Positions 58,316 to 64,000 of a DNA stretch of 64,000 nucleotides are shown piece by piece (the stretch's first letter is position 1; each line of letters opens with the position of its first letter). The notes beneath the pieces were generated by a model, which saw only the letters and a program-made list of their open reading frames with translations, had not been told where the DNA came from and did not search any database. The position numbers and the translations under genes are program-made. Location of the stretch: positions 248,001-312,000 of the forward strand of contig CAVQWX010000003.1 of the NCBI GenBank assembly GCA_963717765.1, given 5' to 3'. The stretch comes from JACDER01 sp963717765. Lineage in GTDB: Bacteria > Actinomycetota > Thermoleophilia > Gaiellales > Gaiellaceae.

Positions 58316-59209
58316 ATGTCTAACCGTGCCGTGATCCTCATGGCGTACGGCTCGCCCGACCGTCTGGAGGACGTCCCCGCCTACTACGAGGACATCCGGG
58401 GCGGAAGGCCCGTCCCGCAAGAGCGGATCGACGAGCTCGTCGAGCGCTACGGAAGGCTCGGCATCGGCACGACCCCCGTCTCGCCGCTGAACGAGGTGAC
58501 CGAGCAGACGCGCGCAGCCCTCGAACGTGAGCTCGGCATCCCCGTCTACACCGGGATGAAGCACTGGCATCCGCGCATCCCCGCGGCGGTCGAGCTCGCC
58601 CTCGCCGACGGAGCCACGACACTCGTCGGCCTCGTCCTCGCCCCGCACTACTCGCGCCTCTCGATCGGCGACTACCGCCGTCGCCTCGAAGAGGCGCTCG
58701 ACGGCCGCGCCCGCCTGGCCTTCGTCGACAGCTGGCACGACGACCCCGGCCTGATCGACTTCCTCGCCGGACGCGTCCGAGGCACCGACGCACACGTCGT
58801 CTTCACCGCCCACAGCCTCCCCGCGCGCATCCTCGACGAGGGCGACCCGTACGAGCGGGAGTTGCTCACAACGGCACGGCTCGTGGCCGACGAGGCGCAC
58901 CTCGAGCGGTGGAGCTTCTCCTACCAGAGCGAATCGGCGACCGGCGAGCCCTGGCTGGCGCCGGACATCCTCGATCACCTCCAGGCCCTCCATGACGAGG
59001 GCGTCCGCAAGGTTCTCGTCTGCCCGATCGGCTTCGTGGCCGACCATCTGGAGATCCGCTGGGATCTCGACGTCGAAGCTGCCGAGAAGGCACGCGAGCT
59101 GGGCGTCGAACTCGACAGGATCGAGATGCCGAACGCCGATCCCGCCTTCGTCGCCATCCTCGCGCGGCTCGTCGCCCGCGCCCTCGCCGAGCAACCCGCA
59201 CCGGCGTGA
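58316..59209 (+). CDS. hemH: Ferrochelatase (coproporphyrin-type)
   Basis: 297 residues from the ATG at 58316 (a GTG six codons upstream is possible). VILMAYGSPDRLEDVPAYYEDIRGG, VYTGMKHWHPRIPAAV, LAPHYSRLSIGDYRR, VVFTAHSLPARI (metal-binding His) and VCPIGFVADHLEIRWDLDVEA (catalytic Glu) are all ferrochelatase motifs. Actinobacterial enzymes of this type insert iron into coproporphyrin III. No membrane anchor. Shares its stop with the start of the Wzt-type gene (GTGA). Confidence 0.94.
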   Translation: MSNRAVILMAYGSPDRLEDVPAYYEDIRGGRPVPQERIDELVERYGRLGIGTTPVSPLNEVTEQTRAALERELGIPVYTGMKHWHPRIPAAVELALADGATTLVGLVLAPHYSRLSIGDYRRRLEEALDGRARLAFVDSWHDDPGLIDFLAGRVRGTDAHVVFTAHSLPARILDEGDPYERELLTTARLVADEAHLERWSFSYQSESATGEPWLAPDILDHLQALHDEGVRKVLVCPIGFVADHLEIRWDLDVEAAEKARELGVELDRIEMPNADPAFVAILARLVARALAEQPAPA

Positions 59210-60429
59210 AGCCGGGCGAGATCAGCGTCGAGCAGGTGACGCGGATCTTCCGCGTCTATCCCCAGCCGGTCCGCACGCTCAAGGAGATGCTGCTGACGCG
59301 CGGCCGCCAGAAGCCGACGGACGTTGTCGCGCTGGAGGACGTGTCGCTCGAGATCCGGCGGGGCGAGGCCGTCGGCCTCGTCGGACGGAACGGCTCGGGT
59401 AAGACGACGCTCTTGCGGATCCTGGCGGGGATCATCAAGCCGACCGCGGGTACCGCGCTCACCGGTGGTCGCATCGCGTCGCTCCTCGAGCTCGGGGCGG
59501 GCTTCCAGCCCGAGTTCACCGGCCGCGAGAACGTCTACTTGAACGGCTCGATCTACGGCCTCAAGCGCGCGTACATCGACGAGGTGATGGACGAGATCAT
59601 CGCGTTCGCCGAGCTCGAGCGCGCGATCGACCTGCCTGTCCGCACCTACTCGTCCGGCATGTACATGCGCCTCGGCTTCGCCGTGGCCGCGCATCTCGAC
59701 GCCGACATCCTGCTGCTGGACGAGGTCTTCGCGGTGGGGGACGAGGCCTTCCAGCAGAAGTGCTTCGGAAAGATCTTCGAGTTCAAGCGGCGCGGGGGGA
59801 CGATCGTCTTCGTCTCACACGACGCCGCCTCCGTCGAGAAGCTGTGCGAGCGCGCGGCCTTGCTGGTCAACGGCCGGCTCGACTTCGACGGGCCGACGCA
59901 CGACGCCATCACCCGCTACCACCGCCTGCTTTCGCTGGAGCGGGATCCGGACGAGCGTAAGGCCGGCCTGCGGGAGTGGGGGAGCGGCGAGGCGCGGATC
60001 GACGAGGTCGAGCTGCTGGCGGCGGACGGATCCGAGCGCCGCCAGTTTCTGGCCGGAGAGCCGCTGACGTTGCGCGTGCGCATCCGGACCGACCGTCCCC
60101 TGCCCGCGCCCCGCCTCACATACGAGCTCCGGACCGACGCGGGACTGCTCCTCGCTGCAGGCGTGCAGGACGCCGGCGAGCTCGGTTGGGACGAGTCACC
60201 CGGCGAGCGCACGCTGCGCTTCGACGTCGACCGCCTTCCGCTGACCGACGGCCGCTTCCAGCTGCGGTTCGGACTGACCGATCAGGCCGGCGACCACCTC
60301 TACCATTGGCTCGACGATGCGTATCGCTTCCTCGTCTATCCCGACGGTCGCGAGCGCGGGATTCTCCGCCTCGAAGGAAGCTGGCGTACGGAGGAAATCG
60401 ACCACGCTGCGGAAATGAGAACGAGATGA
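59206..60429 (+). CDS. ABC-type polysaccharide export ATPase (Wzt-like) with C-terminal glycan-binding domain
   Basis: 407 residues, GTG start in a GTGA overlap with hemH. Walker A GRNGSGKTT, the Wzt/TagH-type signature YSSGMYMRLGFAVA, Walker B DILLLDEVFAVGD, and the switch His in VSHDAASV. Residues 265-395 form a beta-sandwich (LTLRVRIRTDRPLPAPRLTYELR; LPLTDGRFQLRFGL) like the Wzt C-terminal domain that recognises the glycan end. Partner permease is most likely the gene at 53638, although heme genes lie between. Transcribed with hemH. Confidence 0.9.
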   Translation: MKPGEISVEQVTRIFRVYPQPVRTLKEMLLTRGRQKPTDVVALEDVSLEIRRGEAVGLVGRNGSGKTTLLRILAGIIKPTAGTALTGGRIASLLELGAGFQPEFTGRENVYLNGSIYGLKRAYIDEVMDEIIAFAELERAIDLPVRTYSSGMYMRLGFAVAAHLDADILLLDEVFAVGDEAFQQKCFGKIFEFKRRGGTIVFVSHDAASVEKLCERAALLVNGRLDFDGPTHDAITRYHRLLSLERDPDERKAGLREWGSGEARIDEVELLAADGSERRQFLAGEPLTLRVRIRTDRPLPAPRLTYELRTDAGLLLAAGVQDAGELGWDESPGERTLRFDVDRLPLTDGRFQLRFGLTDQAGDHLYHWLDDAYRFLVYPDGRERGILRLEGSWRTEEIDHAAEMRTR

Positions 60430-60710
60430 GCGCGCGCACGTGTCCCGACTGGCCCCAGCTGATGGAGCTGGCGCCCGACCTCCAGTTCAAGCACTACTCG
60501 GTGGCCGAGGCGCATCTACCGGCCGACGCGCTCTCGAGCTTCTCCGAGGGGATGCTCGGCGAGCTGACGATCTGCTGCGATCTCGAGCACCACGTCTTCC
60601 ACGCGGCGCACACCGACCCGGGGGTGGGAGAGGCCTTGCGCGGCACGCACTGGTACGAGCTCGCCGAGTGGACGACGAGCGGCCCGGGGACAGCCACCGC
60701 ACTCGGTTGA
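60426..60710 (+). CDS. Small conserved-looking protein of unknown function
   Basis: 94 residues, ATGA overlap with the ATPase gene. CPDWPQLMELAPDLQFKHYSVAEAHLPADAL, ICCDLEHHVFHAAHTDPGVGEALRGTHWYELAEW: rich in His, Cys and Trp, no signal peptide or membrane helix. The CxxxxH and HH pattern could bind metal. It is coupled at both ends, so it is co-expressed with the Rrf2 regulator that follows. No family recognised. Confidence 0.6.
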   Translation: MSARTCPDWPQLMELAPDLQFKHYSVAEAHLPADALSSFSEGMLGELTICCDLEHHVFHAAHTDPGVGEALRGTHWYELAEWTTSGPGTATALG

Positions 60711-61162
60711 GAGTCTCCGCGAAAGCGGACTACGCCGTCCGTGCCGCAGTCGAGCTGGCCGTCGCCGGCGAAGGCCCGATCAAGGGCGAGCGGATCTCTC
60801 AGGCGCAGGACATCCCGCTGAAGTTCCTCGAGAACATCCTGCTCGAGCTCCGGCACGCGGGGCTCGTCCGCAGCCAGCGCGGCGCGGAAGGCGGCTACTG
60901 GCTCGCTCGGCCGCCCGAGGAGATCACGCTCGCCGAGGTGATCCGCAGCGTCGAGGGGCCGATCGCGAACGTGCGCGGGGTAGGTCCGCAGGACGTGGAG
61001 TACGTGGGCTCGGCGGAGAAACTGCGGGACGTCTGGATCGCCGTCCGCGCCAACCTGCGGTCGGTGCTCGAGGAGGTCACGCTGGCCGACGTCGCCCGCG
61101 GAAAGCTTCCCAAGACGGTCCAGAAGCTAACGCGGGACCCCGATGCCTGGACGGCGCGCTAA
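60707..61162 (+). CDS. Rrf2-family transcriptional regulator
   Basis: 151 residues, TTG start in a TTGA overlap. VSAKADYAVRAAVELAV, GERISQAQDIPLKFLENILLELRHAGLVRSQRGAEGGYWLARPPEEITLAEVIRSVEGP is the winged-helix Rrf2 domain. The three Cys residues that bind the Fe-S cluster in IscR and NsrR are absent, as in CymR, which senses sulfur status through cysteine synthase. It ends against the sulfate transport operon, whose last gene converges on it (shared CTAA stops), so regulation of sulfur uptake is a reasonable guess. Confidence 0.85.
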   Translation: MRVSAKADYAVRAAVELAVAGEGPIKGERISQAQDIPLKFLENILLELRHAGLVRSQRGAEGGYWLARPPEEITLAEVIRSVEGPIANVRGVGPQDVEYVGSAEKLRDVWIAVRANLRSVLEEVTLADVARGKLPKTVQKLTRDPDAWTAR

Positions 61163-62118
61163 TCCTCTACGAACGTCCGCTCGCGCAGCGGGCGAATGTA
61201 GACGATCTGCCTCCGCTCGAGCTCGAGCAAATTCGCCTGGTCGCGGCTGATCTGCACCGACAGCTGCTCGCCGTCGCTCCGGACGAGCTCGACGCGCACC
61301 TCGAAGCCGAGGTGGACGAGCCGCTCGACCATCGCCTCGGTGCTGTGCCCATTGGGATGGATCTCCAGCTCGAAGTCGTGCGGACGGACGTAGCTCTCGC
61401 CGATCCGGTTCACCGGGCCGACGAAGCCCATGACGAACTCGTTGGCCGGGTCTTCGTACAGCTCGCGGGGGCCGCCGGCCTGCTCGACCTGTCCGTGGTT
61501 CATAAGCACGATCTGGTCGGCGACGTCCATCGCCTCCTCCTGGTCGTGCGTGACGATCAGCGTCGTCGTGTGCGTCTCGTCGTGCAGGCGGCGCAGCCAG
61601 ACGCGTAGCTCCTTACGGACGCGGGCGTCGAGTGCGCCGAACGGCTCGTCGAGGAGCAGGACGGCCGGGTCGACGGCGAGCGCGCGCGCGAGCCCCATGC
61701 GCTGGCGCTGCCCGCCGGAGAGCTGCGCGGGATAGCGCTTGCCGAAGGCCTCGAGCTGCACGAGCTTCAGAAGCTCGCCGACGCGCTCCTTGATCTCCGC
61801 CTTCGGACGCTTCCTCACACGCAGCCCGAACGCGACGTTCTCGTACACCGTCATGTGCCGGAACGCGGCGTAGTGCTGGAAGACGAAGCCGACGCCGCGG
61901 CGCTGCGGCGTTAGTTTGGTCACGTCCGCCCCGTCGAGCAGGACGCGGCCCGCGTCGGGCCGCTCGAGCCCCGCGATGACGCGCAGAAGGGTGGACTTGC
62001 CGCTCCCGCTCGGTCCGAGAAGCGCAGTCAATGAGCCGGCCTGTACGTCGATGGAAACGTTCGACAGTGCCGCGAACTCGCCAAAGCTCTTCGACACCCC
62101 TTCCACGGCGATACCCAT
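61159..62118 (-). CDS. cysA: Sulfate/thiosulfate ABC transporter ATP-binding protein
   Basis: 319 residues. Walker A GPSGSGKST, Q-loop FVFQHYAAFRHMTVYENVAFGLRV, signature LSGGQRQRMGLARAL, Walker B LLLDEPFGALD, switch His in THDQEEAM. After the ATPase core come the CysA-type elements MGFVGPVNRIGESYVRPHDFEL, close to the TOBE region. Last gene of the minus-strand sulfate operon; ATG start directly after the cysW stop. Confidence 0.93.
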   Translation of the reverse strand: MGIAVEGVSKSFGEFAALSNVSIDVQAGSLTALLGPSGSGKSTLLRVIAGLERPDAGRVLLDGADVTKLTPQRRGVGFVFQHYAAFRHMTVYENVAFGLRVRKRPKAEIKERVGELLKLVQLEAFGKRYPAQLSGGQRQRMGLARALAVDPAVLLLDEPFGALDARVRKELRVWLRRLHDETHTTTLIVTHDQEEAMDVADQIVLMNHGQVEQAGGPRELYEDPANEFVMGFVGPVNRIGESYVRPHDFELEIHPNGHSTEAMVERLVHLGFEVRVELVRSDGEQLSVQISRDQANLLELERRQIVYIRPLRERTFVED

Positions 62119-62910
62119 CTAGATCTCCTCCTTTCGACGGAAATGCGTCATCGCGACCAGCGTGACGACGGAGAGCAGCGCGAGCACGACCGATGCCGCG
62201 TACGCGCCCGAGGTGTTGAATCCCTGGTACTGGTTCTCGACGTAAAGCGTCATCGTCTCGGTCTTGCCCTCGATGTTCCCCGAGACGACGGAGACGGCGC
62301 CGAACTCGCCCAGGCAGCGCGCCGTCGTCAGGACGACGCCGTAGACGACGCCCCAGCGGATGGCCGGCAGCGTGACCCGGCGGAAGATCTGCAGTACGGA
62401 CGCGCCGAGCGTCGACGCGGCCTGCTCCTGGTCCGTCCCGATCTCCCGCAGAACGGGGACTACCTCGCGCACGACGAACGGGAGCGAGACGAACGTCGTC
62501 GCCAGCACGAGGCCCGGTAACGCGAACACGACCTGGATCCCGTGATCGTTGAGCCACGGGCCGAGCCAGCCGCCGCGGCCGTAAAGGATCAGCAGCGAGA
62601 GGCCGACGACGATGGGGGAGAGTGCGAGCGGGAGGTCGACCAGCGCGTTCAGCACTCCCTTCCCCCGCAGGTGCCCGCGCACGATCAGGAGAGCACAGAT
62701 GATCCCGAAGACCGTGTTCAGCGGGACGGCGATGATGGTGACGAGCACGGTCAGCCAGAGCGCGTGCACCGCGTCGGGCGACGTGACGGCGTCCCATGCG
62801 GCGGAGAACCCGTGCTCGAAGGCGCGGTAGAAGACCATCCCGAGCGGGATGAGGAGCAGCAGCGCCAGATAGCCGAGCGCACCGAAGCGCAGGAGGTACC
62901 TACTCGGCAT
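62119..62910 (-). CDS. cysW: Sulfate ABC transporter permease CysW
   Basis: 263 residues with six membrane segments. NTVFGIICALLIVRGHLRGKGVLNALVDLPLALSPIVVGLSLLILYG and ATTFVSLPFVVREVVPVLREIGTDQEQAASTLGASVLQIFRRVTLPAI (EAA loop), then TTARCLGEFGAVSVVSGNI, are characteristic of CysW. It pairs with CysT to form the channel. It starts 11 bp inside the end of the upstream permease gene. Confidence 0.93.
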   Translation of the reverse strand: MPSRYLLRFGALGYLALLLLIPLGMVFYRAFEHGFSAAWDAVTSPDAVHALWLTVLVTIIAVPLNTVFGIICALLIVRGHLRGKGVLNALVDLPLALSPIVVGLSLLILYGRGGWLGPWLNDHGIQVVFALPGLVLATTFVSLPFVVREVVPVLREIGTDQEQAASTLGASVLQIFRRVTLPAIRWGVVYGVVLTTARCLGEFGAVSVVSGNIEGKTETMTLYVENQYQGFNTSGAYAASVVLALLSVVTLVAMTHFRRKEEI

Positions 62911-63727
62911 CGTGCCTCGTCGCGTAGCGGCGGACGGCGCCGATTGCCAGGAGCGCGATGAAGGAGATCACGAGCAGGAGCACCGAGACTGCGGCTGCTC
63001 CCGCGGGGTCGTCGCTCTCGACCTGGCTGAAGATGTAGACCGAGGCGACCTCCGTCTTGAACGGCAGGTTCCCCGAGATGAGCACGATTGAGCCGAACTC
63101 GCCGACGGCCCGAGCGAACGCGAGGGCGACGCCGGACAGGATCGCCGGCAGCAGGTTCGGGAAGACAACGCGGCGGAAGATGGCGAAGCGGTTCGCGCCC
63201 AGCGACGCCGCTGCCTCCTCCATCTCCCGGTCGAGCTCCGTGAGCACCGGCTGCACCGTGCGGACGACGAATGGCAGAGTCACGAACAGGAGAGCCATCA
63301 CGACCGAGACCCGGGTGAAGGCGACGTTGATCCCGACCGGGCTCGCGGGCCCGTACAGCGCCAGCAGCGTCAACCCGGCCACGATCGTGGGCAGGGCGAA
63401 CGGAAGATCGATGAGCGTGTTCACGAAACTCTTCCCCGCGAACTTGTCGCGCACGAGCACCCACGCGATTGCGGTTCCGGCGATCGCGTTGATGAGCGCG
63501 ACGATGACCGAGACCACGAGGGTGAGCTCGATGGCCGCGACCGCCTCGGGCGCGGTGATCGTCTTCCAGAAGCCAGAGAGGCCCCCTTTGTGAGCCTCCC
63601 AGACGAGCGCCGCGAGCGGGAGGAGGACGATCACGGACAGGTAGCCCGTGACCACCCCGATTCCCAATCCCGACCAGCTCCGCCGCCGCGGCGCGACGGC
63701 GGAGCCGACTGCGACTGGTTCAGCCAC
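62900..63727 (-). CDS. cysT: Sulfate ABC transporter permease CysT
   Basis: 275 residues, GTG start. Six membrane segments; INAIAGTAIAWVLVRDKFAGKSFVNTLIDLPFALPTIVAGLTLLALYG and VRTVQPVLTELDREMEEAAASLGANRFAIFRRVVFPNLLPAILSG (EAA loop), then FARAVGEFGSIVLISGNLPFKTEVASVYIF, are characteristic of CysT/CysU. The start overlaps the end of the binding-protein gene by 8 bp. Confidence 0.93.
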   Translation of the reverse strand: MAEPVAVGSAVAPRRRSWSGLGIGVVTGYLSVIVLLPLAALVWEAHKGGLSGFWKTITAPEAVAAIELTLVVSVIVALINAIAGTAIAWVLVRDKFAGKSFVNTLIDLPFALPTIVAGLTLLALYGPASPVGINVAFTRVSVVMALLFVTLPFVVRTVQPVLTELDREMEEAAASLGANRFAIFRRVVFPNLLPAILSGVALAFARAVGEFGSIVLISGNLPFKTEVASVYIFSQVESDDPAGAAAVSVLLLVISFIALLAIGAVRRYATRHDAE

Positions 63728-64000
63728 GCTGAGCCTCTTGCTCGACCTTCAACATCAGACCGTTCTGCCGGTCGAACCACTTCTTCGAGACCGCGTTCCA
63801 CCCCCCGACGTAGCCGATCTTGAAGAGCTTGGCCGGCTTCGGAAACTTGGCCTGCTCGAGGACGCTCGGCACGACGGGGCGGTAGCCGTTCTCCGCCCAG
63901 ATCTTCTGCGCAGGCGGCGTCTTCAGCCAGTTCACGAACGCCTTCGCCTGCGACGGAGCGTTCTTCGCTGCCGCGAGCGGGTTCTCGATCAGGATCGTCG
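63720..64000 (-). CDS. Sulfate-binding protein, C-terminal part
   Basis: Partial: the 5' part lies beyond the window. The visible 93 or so residues include TILIENPLAAAKNAPSQAKAFVNWLKTPPAQKIWAENGYRPV and FKIGYVGGWNAVSKKWFDRQNGLMLKVEQ, the C-terminal region of sulfate/thiosulfate periplasmic-type binding proteins (CysP/Sbp), including the GGW that closes the fold. First gene of the operon. In a monoderm it would be a lipoprotein, but the N-terminus is not visible. Confidence 0.88.
   Translation of the reverse strand, partial: TILIENPLAAAKNAPSQAKAFVNWLKTPPAQKIWAENGYRPVVPSVLEQAKFPKPAKLFKIGYVGGWNAVSKKWFDRQNGLMLKVEQEAQRG

Noticed and set aside
1..64000. Search for tRNA, rRNA, insertion sequences, attachment sites and CRISPR arrays
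   Set aside because: I saw no cloverleaf with a GTTCRANNC arm, no transposase motifs and no spaced direct repeats. Gaps between genes are all shorter than 150 bp, leaving little room for them.

Overview
The window is gene-dense, very GC-rich bacterial DNA, about 70% GC by eye. It has frequent GTG and TTG starts, 4-bp ATGA/GTGA start-stop overlaps and almost no intergenic space. A methylmalonyl-CoA mutase subunit without its own B12 domain, a short SecG, leaderless-looking promoters and the overall style point to an actinobacterium, probably a deep soil lineage such as Thermoleophilia (Solirubrobacterales/Gaiellales). That placement is inference; no rRNA or tRNA is present to fix it. I saw no CRISPR array, insertion sequence or prophage.

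Layout. 1-1947: the 3' end of a methylmalonyl-CoA mutase catalytic subunit, translationally coupled to two small SagB/nitroreductase-like proteins. 2068-3500: a GT4 glycosyltransferase, a small TPR-like protein and secG. 3529-54447: a surface-polysaccharide region of about 51 kb. It holds 12 more GT4-type and four intact GT2 glycosyltransferases, three initiating phosphoglycosyltransferases (a short PglC type, a WbaP type and a WecA type fused to a Rossmann domain), two Wzx-like flippases, two Wzy/ligase-like polymerases, one Wzz-like protein, an ABC-2 export permease, five methyltransferases, a sulfotransferase, a GT39-like membrane protein, and nucleotide-sugar enzymes for UDP-xylose-type and GDP-fucose-type sugars. 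Four paralogous secreted glycoside-hydrolase-like proteins (3529, 18307, 33832 minus, 36957) are scattered through it. A compact operon at 23745-33772 combines glycosyltransferases and an initiating transferase with an RNA-ligase-like 2H phosphoesterase, an ATP-grasp ligase, twin PQQ-type beta-propellers and Wzz. It ends in a GT2 gene cut off after about a dozen codons, where a hydrolase paralog begins on the other strand.

54444-56784 (minus): a cupin, a zinc-ribbon methyltransferase and an Ig-like protein. 56802-59209: hemE, a truncated GNAT gene and hemH. 59206-61162: the Wzt-type ATPase that probably partners the permease at 53638, a 94-residue unknown and an Rrf2 regulator. 61159-64000 (minus): a sulfate ABC transporter operon (binding protein, two permeases, ATPase), cut by the window edge.

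How it fits together: activated sugars are made locally, sugar phosphate is loaded onto undecaprenyl phosphate by one of three initiators, chains are extended and decorated (methyl, probably sulfate), and they are exported by either a Wzx/Wzy/Wzz route or an ABC route. The secreted hydrolase-like proteins may trim, remodel or bind the product. The sulfate importer could supply sulfate for the sulfotransferase as well as for cysteine. Nearly every transcription-unit start has a TANNNT hexamer 6-10 nt upstream of the start codon, so most of these units look leaderless.
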